54,159 nucleotides of DNA, from NCBI RefSeq assembly GCF_025562715.2, contig NZ_JAPFCC010000002.1:1-54159 (forward strand), in the 5' to 3' direction. Below are positions 16,594 through 25,499 of this stretch, in pieces. A program made the position numbers and the translations under genes. The stretch's first letter is position 1. Each line of letters starts with the position of its first letter. Source of the stretch: Endozoicomonas gorgoniicola. GTDB taxonomy: Bacteria; Pseudomonadota; Gammaproteobacteria; Pseudomonadales; Endozoicomonadaceae. Under the pieces are notes generated by a model. It made no database searches. It worked only from the letters and a program-made list of their open reading frames with translations, and was not told the DNA's origin.

Positions 16594-17357
16594 CCCTGCT
16601 TTCCGGCAACGTAGTTATCACTCTTGATCTCATTGCCGATCATGGCGTTAGTAATAAAACCGTCAGTAATGTAGGTCTTCAGAAAGCTGGCGATGTCACC
16701 CTTAATCTTGGCAACATCAAGGTTTTCGATAGCCGCACTGATGATGGATGCCTCGGCATGATACGAGCTGTTGAAAAAGTACTTGCCATCTTTAACGACA
16801 TAAGGAAGCCGATTGCCGTCTGCGTCAGTCAGGGTTTTCAGGATATAGTCGGACGAAAAGCGAGCCTGCCCTTTTGTTCCGCCGGTCTGGTGCCAGGGGC
16901 CATAGACAACCTGATAGCCATTATCCCGGACAAAGCGCACCCAGTAATAAAACGGGTTCATATCACTGCCGAGCGCGTCTTTTCCCATCAAGCCCTGACC
17001 GCTCCAGATCAGACGGGCTGCGCCAACATCATTCTTATCAGAGCGCCACACTTCAGCGCGGTAGCTGTACGACAGGTTAGGGTTATCCCACTCAATAAAC
17101 ACCAGCCCCATGCCTTCGCTGGTTCTTATATTCTTCGGTCGGGGTGGCGGCGTCAGGTCTGGCAGTATGGGGTTCAGCTCATCGCCTTCCCCTCCGGATA
17201 TCTCGGAACCCGAATTTTTATCAAGACCCAGCGCTTTGTTAATGGTTGTGACACCACTTCCCACTTCTTTCAGCTGCCGCCAGACACTATCGAAAAACCG
17301 TCGTGTAGCGAAGTCATCCTTCAGGCTCTTAGGTGGCGGCGGTAAATCAAAGGCCAT
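16560..17357 (-). CDS. Lambda gpJ-like central fibre fragment (FnIII plus DUF1983-like)
   Basis: This 265-residue protein has an N-terminal helical segment (LKDDFATRRFFDSVWRQLKE), a fibronectin-III-like domain at about 75-170 (RPKNIRTSEGMGLVFIEWDN, YYWVRFVRDNGYQVVYGPW) and a C-terminal part with the pattern IISAAIENLDVAKIKGDIAS, then FITNAMIGNEIKSDNYV. This is typical of the gpJ C-terminal DUF1983 region of siphoviruses. In this short-tailed phage it is probably a fibre or spike adaptor. It overlaps paralogue A downstream. Confidence 0.75.
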   Translation of the reverse strand: MAFDLPPPPKSLKDDFATRRFFDSVWRQLKEVGSGVTTINKALGLDKNSGSEISGGEGDELNPILPDLTPPPRPKNIRTSEGMGLVFIEWDNPNLSYSYRAEVWRSDKNDVGAARLIWSGQGLMGKDALGSDMNPFYYWVRFVRDNGYQVVYGPWHQTGGTKGQARFSSDYILKTLTDADGNRLPYVVKDGKYFFNSSYHAEASIISAAIENLDVAKIKGDIASFLKTYITDGFITNAMIGNEIKSDNYVAGKQGWIIKKQEPSV

Positions 17358-17360
17358 GGA

Positions 17361-18980
17361 TTAAACCTCGCTCATGCTGGTTGCCAGAATCACTGCGTAG
17401 ACTTTGCCGGTACCTTCCAGTTCCACCTGCCACTGGCTGCCACGCCCGGCAGGCAGACGAAACGCCCGACGGTTAACAGGTGCGTCAAACACCTTGACCC
17501 CATCCCGCCATAAGCGCATTCGCAGGGAGCCGTCGTGTTTTACCCGGCAGGTGTTCAGCTTTATGGGGTCGGTCATGGACACACGACTGCGCCAGCGTAG
17601 AGGGAGCTCGTCACCCATAGCCCAGAGCTTTACCCGGTCACCCGATACGGCAAACACTGTATCCGCCAGTCCGTCAGAGGCCATGCCATCAATAGCAAGG
17701 TCATAGAACAGAATGCCCTGGTCACGCTTTTTCGGATCAAACAGGAATACGCCCCGACTGCCATCCTTTCGAGTAAAGGCACCCAGATAAGCCCCTTCAT
17801 ACAAAGCGCCGATCACCGAAGCGGGGTTCAGCGCCTGCCAGCTATCCCGATCCATCAGGTCACTGGTGGCCACGTCGGCTCCTGCACCTGTGACAACGGT
17901 CAACCCATCCGGCGAAGCGTAAGCCACACCGAAAGAGCCGGACACAATCGACCGGCGTGACACACAGCCCTGACCAATAGTGAGTTCATCGGGGTTCATC
18001 AGGCTCGGATTTTCTCCGGTAATAATCACCGGGTTCTCACTGGTCAGCGCCACAATGACATTCTCAAAATGCCCGACACCGATCACCTTATGCTTGATGG
18101 GTGTACGATTGAACGCACCCCAGGCATGAACCTGATAAGGAAAGCTGTAAAAGACCGCTTCCCCGTCAGTGCCAAAGCACAGGCCATTAGGCAAGGCACC
18201 CATGGTGAACAGCCCGGCAGGCGGCATATCCGCATCCAGTACAAACTCCCTGATCACATCACCGGGAATGGCTGTGTCGTCTTTATTGTCGGTAAAGGTC
18301 TCGGTAGTCACCGGCAACTCAGCCACCAGTTGAAAGCTGCCGGAACCGGAATAGTTACTGCGCCGGTACAACCGCTTGCCAATAAAGTGATAAGCCCCCT
18401 GTGGTGGCTGGTTGATGCCCTTCACTGTGCAGGTCTGCCCGGTTTCCATTTCCACAGGAATAGAAGGGGCTGAGGGTTTGCCTTCCATCACATAGCTACC
18501 CATCTGACACAGAAAGGTCACCAGATAATCACGCCGGAACCGCCGCGCCCCGTCTGCCGGATCGCCGGACACTTCCACATAAGGCGAGCTGGAAGGCTGA
18601 GGCACACCCAGCCGGTAACTGGCGACAGGCTTACGACTGCTGCCCAGCGCCAGACTGTTATCAGTTATCTTTGGCTCACCATCCCCGGCGATCAGCACAA
18701 TATCCGAATGGTTCTCAGGCAGTGGCGCTGGCACACAATCCACTACCTGACCCCATTCAAAGAGATGTCCCGATTTTATGTCTCCCGGCACTGCTCCGTA
18801 GCGGTACAGACTTTTCACCTCGGCAAGATTCAGAGCCCGGTAATCCTGCAAGCCTTTCGCTGATTGCAGGATGCCCCGGTCTACACGACAGTTCTCAGCC
18901 ACCGTCGCCGCATTCACCGGCAGACGGACAGGGCTGATCGCCGGGAAGGTTCCAGAGAATCCCGTGATTTCGTAGCGCAT
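17361..18980 (-). CDS. Tail nozzle-like protein (beta-propeller)
   Basis: This 539-residue protein starts MRYEITGFSGTFPAISPVRL with the typical 'aenCrvdrGilqs' segment (NCRVDRGILQSAKGLQDYRA). A repeating beta pattern follows, including GLCFGTDGEAVFYSFPYQVH and GSFGVAYASPDGLTVV, as expected of the propeller nozzle that closes podovirus tails (T7 gp12 / P22 gp10 role). Its size suits the role. The assignment rests on fold pattern and position rather than an exact family match. Confidence 0.7.
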   Translation of the reverse strand: MRYEITGFSGTFPAISPVRLPVNAATVAENCRVDRGILQSAKGLQDYRALNLAEVKSLYRYGAVPGDIKSGHLFEWGQVVDCVPAPLPENHSDIVLIAGDGEPKITDNSLALGSSRKPVASYRLGVPQPSSSPYVEVSGDPADGARRFRRDYLVTFLCQMGSYVMEGKPSAPSIPVEMETGQTCTVKGINQPPQGAYHFIGKRLYRRSNYSGSGSFQLVAELPVTTETFTDNKDDTAIPGDVIREFVLDADMPPAGLFTMGALPNGLCFGTDGEAVFYSFPYQVHAWGAFNRTPIKHKVIGVGHFENVIVALTSENPVIITGENPSLMNPDELTIGQGCVSRRSIVSGSFGVAYASPDGLTVVTGAGADVATSDLMDRDSWQALNPASVIGALYEGAYLGAFTRKDGSRGVFLFDPKKRDQGILFYDLAIDGMASDGLADTVFAVSGDRVKLWAMGDELPLRWRSRVSMTDPIKLNTCRVKHDGSLRMRLWRDGVKVFDAPVNRRAFRLPAGRGSQWQVELEGTGKVYAVILATSMSEV

Positions 18981-19016
18981 AATGATTGATTCAGAAAAGA
19001 GGAAGGAAAGAGAGGG

Positions 19017-19517
19017 TTAAACCCCAAACTCAACAGAAATATTAATCACTTCATTCACCGTTTCCGCTGAGTTCAAACGGTCTTCCAGCGATTGCCGTTG
19101 ACCAATCACTCGACCGGAATACGCCTGAAATGCTTCGGCCTTGGCGATAACCCGCTGTACAAGTTCAGCTTTCTCGATACCACGACCAGCAGCCAAACCG
19201 TCCAATAAGGTAGTAGTGGCGCTACTGTCAGCTTGATATGCCTTAGCCTCTAATACCTGCTCATCCCAGCTAATTACTTCGACCTGAGGATAACTGGCTA
19301 TCAGCTTTTTCAGCTCCTTGTCACAGCCGTCGTTAATCTCTTGCAGCTTGGCGGCTTTCGCCCGTTCCAGTGTTGGTTTTTCCGGCTGCCAGACTTCCGG
19401 CGTGTTGCCTTCGTCGCACCATTTTTTATACCCGACATAATCACGGTTGCCGTCGTCTTTCGGAATGAAAGCATTATCTTCAAGCCGGATGATGCTGTCG
19501 TCTTTGAGTTGATACAT
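19017..19517 (-). CDS. Tail fibre assembly / DUF4376-type protein
   Basis: This 166-residue protein starts YQLKDDSIIRLEDNAFIPKD with YVGYKKWCDEGNTPEVWQPE. These are hallmarks of small proteins after phage fibre genes, which begin with a recognition segment and 'Y..W...GN.pep'. The remainder is a long helix (LERAKAAKLQEINDGCDKEL). It lies directly after the main fibre gene (15 bp), the usual place for a fibre chaperone. Confidence 0.75.
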   Translation of the reverse strand: MYQLKDDSIIRLEDNAFIPKDDGNRDYVGYKKWCDEGNTPEVWQPEKPTLERAKAAKLQEINDGCDKELKKLIASYPQVEVISWDEQVLEAKAYQADSSATTTLLDGLAAGRGIEKAELVQRVIAKAEAFQAYSGRVIGQRQSLEDRLNSAETVNEVINISVEFGV

Positions 19518-19532
19518 GATACCTGTCCTTGG

Positions 19533-22412
19533 TTAAAGGTCTGCTGATAAATTAATGTACCCACCCGCAGCTTCTTTAAACTCAATTAAATGGCTACTTG
19601 CATCGTTTGTTGATGGGGTTAATATGCACCTAACTGAAAGTTGTGTTGTGCTAAAGGTAAGGCTCCTTATTGGTTCGTATCTGATATGTGGCTTATGGAT
19701 ACCATGCGACAAACTGTACGTAACTGTAGGAGATACTCGCATAAGTACAGGTAGCTCAACGTAACCGTAGTAAGTGTTATTAGCGTCAGTGACCCTATCC
19801 ATCGCCAAAGAACAAATACCACTTGAACTAATAAGTGCCTGGAAATACCGCTGACACCTCGCCAGTTGATCCCTGGGGTGGACATACTCAAAATCCGTAG
19901 CCGCATCCCCACGCTCGAACTGAATAGCATCAGCCGACGCGGGAACAACCACAGAAATATTGGCGTCAGCGTCGGAGATCGTGACTGTCCCGCCATTCTC
20001 CACCGCCGCACCATTCACATAGCCGGAACCACTGCCCTGCCAGCTCAGTGTGTAGTCGCCGGTAGCGTGATAGCCGCCCTCGATGATCTGCTCGATGCCA
20101 TTGGCGTGCTTCTTCCAGCGGTCATAACCATATTCACCATTGGCTAATGCTGACCAGTTGCCATCAAAACCGCGCTGATTGATTTTCTTCCGCCCGTTAT
20201 CCAACAGGTTTTTACGTCCACCCGAACCAGCCAGTGAATTAGGCAAATACCCCTCATGGAAAACCCGATTACCCCCCTGAGCGTAAAACTCACCCGTCGT
20301 GGTAATCCCACCGTTCAAGTCCAAATCAACGGACAGTGCTTCAGTGTATCCAGACGGCAGACCTTTCTCGGTGAAATTCAGCAACTTCCATTTATCATGG
20401 GGAACTTCGTCTTCATACAGGTACAGGTGGACAGTAGCGGTTTTTTCCAGCAACAGTTGCAACTTGTGCGAGCCGTAAACTTCATCGCTACTATCCTTGA
20501 TGATCCGCAACCGGCGCAGCAGGCCAGTAAACGACAAATAGCCGCCGACGGACAGGATATTGATACAGGGTACGTTGCCATACGACACCGCTGCATAAAA
20601 CTCAACGTGTCCATGGTTGCCGCCTTCGCCTTCCGCCAGCTTGAACCGAGCTGAAGCACGACCGCCGCCGTCGACAATGGCAAGTGTTACCCACTCAGCA
20701 GAACCGCCGACTGTCACCCTTGCGGTTGAATAATCACGACGGGCGAACTGGGTAGAATCCAATCCATCCAGTTTGTTACTGTCTGCGGCCTTGGCAGTCT
20801 TACCAAGATAAGCAGAGTCATGGTTATGGCTGGAAGGTGGGAAAGAAGCAGGCTTGTTGCCAACATCACCCCACTGAGGTTTGTTGCCTGGGCTGTAAAC
20901 CCGACCAGCGTCGTCAAGAATAGGGCCATTGGTTGAGAATGAGCCATCAGTGTTGAAATTGAACTCTCTACGGGCAGCCCAGCCGCCTTGCAGTGCAGTA
21001 TAAACCTTGACCTGATTATCTGAGCCAAGGTGCAGGACTTCGGAAGTCTTTGATACATTATTAGCTAACTGAACCTGCGCTTCACCCGCGCCGACAATTG
21101 TAGCGTTGTCACAACCGAAGGACATTGCGCCAGTAGAATCCAGCGCCTTAACAACATCCTTGCCTTTGTACGACAACAACACGTCATTGGTCGTGTTGAA
21201 GTTCAGCGTACCAACATCACCACCTGACTTGTCCAGCTTATTGTCTTGCAGGTTTTTACCTGCTTTGGCGGAGAGGGAAACCTCTTCATCCGAACTCGTC
21301 AGGCTGCTGGTGATTGCTCTGTCGGTGTTATCAATCTTGAACCATTCGTCGGAAACGGGGTCCCAGCAAATATTATCGCCGGTGTTATACGCAACACCGT
21401 TGATAGTTCCGCCTTTAATGATCCGGTAATAATCTGGGGTATCAGCCGCTGGCGTAGCAGGAGGATTGCCGCTGGACGCATCAAACTTACCCTTAAACTT
21501 CAAACCGGAAGTGACGGCCTGGGCGTGAGTCTCGGCAACTTTTGCATAATGTTTAGCAGAGTACTCGCCGGACTCAACTACCTGCCCCTGATCTTTACTC
21601 GCCCACTCTTGAGCCTTGTCCGCTGATTTACCAGCCTCGGTTGCTTTACTGCTTGCCGTGGTCGCAGAACTATGGGCAGATGTTGCATAACTGCCCGCCG
21701 TATTCTTATGACTATTGGCAGAGTCCCTGTAACTCTTGGCATTGTTCTGGTAAGTATTGGCAGCGTTCTTGTAGTCGTTGGCTTTTTCAGCGTGATGCTT
21801 GGCAGAGTACTTGCCAGACTCTACGGCAGAGTTTTCAGGATGCTCCGCCCACTTTTCCGCTTTGGCTTCCGCCGCTTCTGCGTTGCTCTCTGCGGTTTCC
21901 GCCCCGGCCCGAGCAGTAAGCGCCTTATTACTATGATAATTAGCGTTATCCCGATAGCCTGAGGCAGTAGTTTCTGCGTTCTTGGCTAGAGTTGCTGAGT
22001 TAGAGGCTTGTGTTGCTGAGTTAGCCGCTGCCGTTTTACTGGATGCTGCTGATGTTTTTGCAGATTGGGCTGAATTATTAGCCGCCACTGCCGCATCTTT
22101 GGCAAGGATAGTGTTATTCTTGGCAACTTCCGCAGAAGCCTGAGCAGATTCTGCCGCAGTACGGGCAACGTTAGCCTGCTGCTGATAAGTGTTCGCCTGA
22201 TCACGATAGGTTGCCGTGTCCTGCTGCCATTGTGCTACATTACTGTGCCACGTCTGAACAGCCGCATGTTTACCAACCACATCACTGTGTTTGGTTTTAA
22301 TGTCGCCGTGTCGGGTCGTAATATCCTGACGGGCGTTCTCCGCCAGTGCCAGCCCGTCAATTTTAACATCCAGTGGGCGATAGACTTTACCCACTTCCGC
22401 TACTATAGCCAT
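19533..22412 (-). CDS. Main tail fibre (receptor-binding) protein
   Basis: This 959-residue protein begins with a short virion-attachment part (MAIVAEVGKVYRPLDVKIDG). An alanine-rich trimeric coiled coil follows (about 40-290), with two copies of the motif VESGxYSAKHxA (about 205 and 280) typical of phage fibres. Then come a beta-structured shaft and tip, including NLLDNGRKKINQRGFDGNWS and WKKHANGIEQIIEGGYHATG. The last part has the carbohydrate-binding-module look of many marine phage fibres. It sits between a BppU-like gene and a fibre-assembly gene and should determine host range. Confidence 0.85.
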   Translation of the reverse strand: MAIVAEVGKVYRPLDVKIDGLALAENARQDITTRHGDIKTKHSDVVGKHAAVQTWHSNVAQWQQDTATYRDQANTYQQQANVARTAAESAQASAEVAKNNTILAKDAAVAANNSAQSAKTSAASSKTAAANSATQASNSATLAKNAETTASGYRDNANYHSNKALTARAGAETAESNAEAAEAKAEKWAEHPENSAVESGKYSAKHHAEKANDYKNAANTYQNNAKSYRDSANSHKNTAGSYATSAHSSATTASSKATEAGKSADKAQEWASKDQGQVVESGEYSAKHYAKVAETHAQAVTSGLKFKGKFDASSGNPPATPAADTPDYYRIIKGGTINGVAYNTGDNICWDPVSDEWFKIDNTDRAITSSLTSSDEEVSLSAKAGKNLQDNKLDKSGGDVGTLNFNTTNDVLLSYKGKDVVKALDSTGAMSFGCDNATIVGAGEAQVQLANNVSKTSEVLHLGSDNQVKVYTALQGGWAARREFNFNTDGSFSTNGPILDDAGRVYSPGNKPQWGDVGNKPASFPPSSHNHDSAYLGKTAKAADSNKLDGLDSTQFARRDYSTARVTVGGSAEWVTLAIVDGGGRASARFKLAEGEGGNHGHVEFYAAVSYGNVPCINILSVGGYLSFTGLLRRLRIIKDSSDEVYGSHKLQLLLEKTATVHLYLYEDEVPHDKWKLLNFTEKGLPSGYTEALSVDLDLNGGITTTGEFYAQGGNRVFHEGYLPNSLAGSGGRKNLLDNGRKKINQRGFDGNWSALANGEYGYDRWKKHANGIEQIIEGGYHATGDYTLSWQGSGSGYVNGAAVENGGTVTISDADANISVVVPASADAIQFERGDAATDFEYVHPRDQLARCQRYFQALISSSGICSLAMDRVTDANNTYYGYVELPVLMRVSPTVTYSLSHGIHKPHIRYEPIRSLTFSTTQLSVRCILTPSTNDASSHLIEFKEAAGGYINLSADL

Positions 22413-22422
22413 TCCTTAGCTC

Positions 22423-22785
22423 CTACGAGTGGGTGGTTCCCATGAGTAACTTGAGTTTTGCCTGCACCACCGTCACCACAGTTTTACCGTCCGGTGACTT
22501 GATCTGGATGTCATAGTCATACGACATAGGCTCAAGGTCATTGGTATCTGCCGGATCAATAATCAGGGTGTACTCGCCATTGCTGGCTGACGACGGCAGG
22601 ACAATGTTCTTCTGGATTGATGCCTCATCGTCCGGCATGTAGCGACTGACCTTCACCGTGAACGTTAATGTGTAGCCGTTGACGGGGACGGCATTGTCAT
22701 TATTGGCAGGGTCTTTGAAAGTAATAGGGACTGCGAGTGTGTCCCCCCGGATCATTTCGATGGGGGCATTAGCTGGGCTGGACAT
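22423..22785 (-). CDS. BppU-like baseplate/fibre N-terminal domain protein
   Basis: This 120-residue protein has MIRGDTLAVPITFKDPANND near its N-terminus and YTLTFTVKVSRYMPDDEASI, with ends YDYDIQIKSPDGKTVVTVVQ. The pattern 'rGDtl.i.itf.d......pv.gytltftvk' is typical of BppU-type N-terminal domains that plug fibres into the virion. It directly precedes the main fibre gene (10 bp), consistent with an attachment role. Confidence 0.7.
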   Translation of the reverse strand: MSSPANAPIEMIRGDTLAVPITFKDPANNDNAVPVNGYTLTFTVKVSRYMPDDEASIQKNIVLPSSASNGEYTLIIDPADTNDLEPMSYDYDIQIKSPDGKTVVTVVQAKLKLLMGTTHS

Positions 22786-22797
22786 GGTTAATTCCTT

Positions 22798-23367
22798 TTA
22801 CGCTAACGGGTCGGCGGCTCGTTGCAGCCGGTGGCGGTTGCCCTTGTGCATGACTTCACCACGCAGGGCTGAAAGTTTCTGATAGAAAAGCTGCCGGTTC
22901 TTTTCGGCATTCAGGGGGTCGCTCCACTTCTGGCCGGGAATATCCAGCAACTGCCAGCGAGCGCCATAAGGGGCAACGTGGGAGATAGCGGTCAGGCATT
23001 CATCGGGAATCTCTGTTGCCGTCATGGAAGGACGGACAATCAACACCAGTTCGGTCAACACCACTTTGGAACCCGTGTAATCCACCGGAATTACCAGGTT
23101 ATTACCCTTCAGGTGCCAGAGGTTCATCAGGTCCTTACTGTCTCGCTGCCTCAGGGACTCAACCGTTACCAGCTCACTGCCTGCCGGAACCTCAATCTCG
23201 TAGTCGGTGATTCCTCCAATCAGGGCTAATGTATTGTCTACCCGCCAGACCGGCACTTCATCGCAGATCAGGCGCACGCTTTCACGAATGGCATTCAGCA
23301 CCACAGGGTCAGGGCATCCACTCGCCCAGGGCTGAACCGATGGGAAAAACTGTTTCAGCTCAGCCAT
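22798..23367 (-). CDS. Neck/head-tail connector protein
   Basis: This 189-residue protein starts AELKQFFPSVQPWASGCPDP with RESVRLICDEVPVWRVDNTL. The pattern 'vnalReAa.efc..s.vw' is seen in podovirus neck and tail-connector proteins. The start at 23367 is preferred over 23376 because AAAGGTG lies at the correct distance. It overlaps the preceding gene by 8 bp. The precise ring position in the neck is inferred. Confidence 0.65.
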   Translation of the reverse strand: MAELKQFFPSVQPWASGCPDPVVLNAIRESVRLICDEVPVWRVDNTLALIGGITDYEIEVPAGSELVTVESLRQRDSKDLMNLWHLKGNNLVIPVDYTGSKVVLTELVLIVRPSMTATEIPDECLTAISHVAPYGARWQLLDIPGQKWSDPLNAEKNRQLFYQKLSALRGEVMHKGNRHRLQRAADPLA

Positions 23368-24049
23368 TGGCATCACCTTTCACTGGTTGACTGAACACCA
23401 GATCAATATTCCAGCTCACGCCCAGATCGTTGGCAGCCAGCTTGATATAGTTCTGCGCCTGAATCAGGTTGCTCTCGGTTTCAATATCCTGCATATAGGC
23501 ATGGAACAGCATGTAGTTCTCAATGCTGGGCAGATGTACAAGGGGTAAGTCCAGTTCGGCTGGATTACTGCTGTGGTCCACTTCATTCATGCTCACCAGT
23601 GCCGGAATACGAGACACCTGTAGCCTGACTTCATGGTTAGCTGGCGGCTTGGGGTAGACCCAGAACGAACGGGGCGTACGTTCATCGGTAAAATACAGCT
23701 CCACTTCCGAACCGCTATCGTTGTACCAGTTGGGGATCATCGCCGTCAGGTCTTCCCGGGTCGTAGGGTTTACGACTCTGCCTGTTGCGGTATTCTCCAG
23801 TACACCCAGCAGCCGATAGGCTTCAGCCGGAACCGTCTGCTCACTTTCAGCCTTGCAGTTGAACGACACAGTAACCGCATAGGTGTCAGGACGTTGCTGA
23901 ACATGCCAGAGCCTCGCCCGGTTGTAGCCGTCCAGCAGCTTGTCGTCAGACCATAATGCTGTCCAGACATCCGTTGCCGGATTGAAGTTCGGCGGTTGGT
24001 TGTCCTGCAAGGTGCCGCGAACACTGTCGAGAATCGCCCGGACCCGCAT
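23360..24049 (-). CDS. Podovirus adaptor-like protein (DUF6682-like)
   Basis: This 229-residue protein starts RVRAILDSVRGTLQDNQPPN and has WSDDKLLDGYNRARLWHVQQ, then a beta-rich middle and a helical end (IENYMLFHAYMQDIETESNL). This arrangement, a helical bundle with 'W.d.eLl.yln', fits the adaptor that binds beneath the portal ring. It overlaps the gene at 24049 by one base. The family name is from memory and moderately certain. Confidence 0.65.
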   Translation of the reverse strand: MRVRAILDSVRGTLQDNQPPNFNPATDVWTALWSDDKLLDGYNRARLWHVQQRPDTYAVTVSFNCKAESEQTVPAEAYRLLGVLENTATGRVVNPTTREDLTAMIPNWYNDSGSEVELYFTDERTPRSFWVYPKPPANHEVRLQVSRIPALVSMNEVDHSSNPAELDLPLVHLPSIENYMLFHAYMQDIETESNLIQAQNYIKLAANDLGVSWNIDLVFSQPVKGDANG

Positions 24050-24447
24050 CAGATCACCACATTAAAGGGGTAAGACTGACGCTGGCTGGCGTTACCGTCT
24101 TCGTCGTAATGGGTTTCGGTAGCGTCTTTCAGAATGGCGTACACACCATAAGGTACTTCCACTTCCACGCCACGCTTGATGACATAGTTCTTGCCATTAA
24201 AGCCCACTGGCACAGGCTGCTGATTGTTTTCATCTTCCTGAAGAATGATTGTTACTTTTTCAGGTCGCTCACTGCCCGATGAGGTCTTCGGCGTTTCCTG
24301 CTGTTCATCGGAGTCATCAGCATCACTGAAGTTACCCAGGTGCTCATCAATCTTTTTCAGCAAGGTGTCTTCGCCGATGTTATTGGGGTAAGTAATGCCC
24401 AGCTCATCAGCTTTCTGTTTTGTGGCTTCGCTTGCGCTCACGATCAC
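24049..24447 (-). CDS. Head-region protein with HeH/LEM-like N-terminus
   Basis: This 132-residue protein starts SASEATKQKADELGITYPNN. Its helix-extended-helix (HeH/SAP-like) segment ends LLKKIDEHL at about residues 8-37. An acidic linker (DADDSDEQQETPKTSS) and a small beta domain with VPVGFNGKNYVIKRGVEVEV follow. Such proteins follow capsid genes in several podoviruses and may be head-completion or decoration proteins. A terminator separates it from the capsid gene. Confidence 0.65.
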   Translation of the reverse strand: MIVSASEATKQKADELGITYPNNIGEDTLLKKIDEHLGNFSDADDSDEQQETPKTSSGSERPEKVTIILQEDENNQQPVPVGFNGKNYVIKRGVEVEVPYGVYAILKDATETHYDEDGNASQRQSYPFNVVI

Positions 24448-24477
24448 TATCCTTTGGATAAATTAATGCCTGTAAAT

Positions 24478-24511
24478 AAAAAAGGCTCCCCACCATCTGG
24501 TAAGGAGCCTT
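24478..24511 (-). terminator. Intrinsic terminator after the major capsid gene
   Basis: On the minus strand AAGGCTCC (511..504 in reverse sense is GGAGCCTT on the plus strand) pairs with GGAGCCTT (plus strand 482..489) and is followed by six T. A leaky terminator here would lower expression of tail genes relative to capsid, as in many phages. Confidence 0.8.
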
Positions 24512-24539
24512 GCGTTTTACTGCTTGTTACTGAAAGGGA

Positions 24540-25499
24540 TTACTGCCCCAGCGTTACCTCTACCCGCGCCATCCACAGCTCATTCAGGCGTACAGCGGTG
24601 AAGTAAGTCTTCCAGCCCACGGTTCCGCGCTGACCCAGAGGATCACCACCCCGGGGGGTGTTAGGGTTCAGCACCTTGGGCTCGATGGACTCTTCACCCT
24701 TCAGCGGCACGCAGCCATAGGCTTCCTTAGCCAGGTAGATGATGGGGTAAACATCCTTACCGCCCTTGCCTGAACTGGCAAAAGGTGTCAGCTCAGGAGT
24801 CAGGATGTAACGGCAGTCTTCCACCTTGCCGATCTCGTAAGGCATAGCCTTCATGGAACCGTACTTCTCCACCGGCACAAAGCCGTCCATGTCACGAATA
24901 TCACTTTCGCAGTCGGTATGACCCAGGGCGATAAACGCAGGAGCCACCGGCTCGGTGGAGATTTTCACGGAAGCGCCCACCATAGAGGTGATATGCTTGC
25001 CCTTGTTGGCCTTCAGCCCTTTGGTGACTTTGCGCTGCAAGCCACGATCCAGACTGGCGTCAATGTCGGCACGGGTTGCCACGCTACCGGCACGGAACAC
25101 GTTGGTTCCTGCTGCCAGAACACCCCAGATGATGGCCTCCAGAGTACTGCCTGCCTGCTCACCGTTGAGCTGGGAAGCATCCCGCAGAACCGGGTCTTCC
25201 GCTTCGTCCTGAACCACGTCAGTAATGGTGACAAAATCACCGTACTGCTTCAGGGTGGCAGGCACGTCTTCGTAGGCCATCTTGTGACCGGCAGGGGTAA
25301 CGCCTTCCTGCAATGGCGTAGTCGCCAGGGGAAAAGGAATAGCGCGGCGGAACTTCACGCTCTGCGCTTTGTTCTTAGGCACTGGCTTATGCAGACCGTA
25401 CTTGCTCAGTACAGTAATGGAGTCCGCATGAGACAGCATTTCAGTGGCGGCGTAGGCAGCGGTACGCTGGCTGATATCGCCGTAAGTGGTCGTAGTCAT
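24540..25499 (-). CDS. Major capsid protein, N4-gp56 family
   Basis: This 319-residue protein starts TTTTYGDISQRTAAYAATEM and continues LSKYGLHKPVPKNKAQSVKF, with PLATTPLQEGVTPAGHKMAY, all typical of the N4-gp56 capsid family (HK97 fold). It has IIYLAKEAYGCVPLKG and TVGWKTYFTAVRLNELWMAR at the C-terminus, as in that family. It lies between scaffold and neck genes and has its own downstream terminator. Confidence 0.9.
   Translation of the reverse strand: MTTTTYGDISQRTAAYAATEMLSHADSITVLSKYGLHKPVPKNKAQSVKFRRAIPFPLATTPLQEGVTPAGHKMAYEDVPATLKQYGDFVTITDVVQDEAEDPVLRDASQLNGEQAGSTLEAIIWGVLAAGTNVFRAGSVATRADIDASLDRGLQRKVTKGLKANKGKHITSMVGASVKISTEPVAPAFIALGHTDCESDIRDMDGFVPVEKYGSMKAMPYEIGKVEDCRYILTPELTPFASSGKGGKDVYPIIYLAKEAYGCVPLKGEESIEPKVLNPNTPRGGDPLGQRGTVGWKTYFTAVRLNELWMARVEVTLGQ

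Noticed and set aside
19533..22412. Possible diversity-generating retroelement target in the tail fibre
   Set aside because: No reverse transcriptase, accessory protein or template repeat was found in the window.
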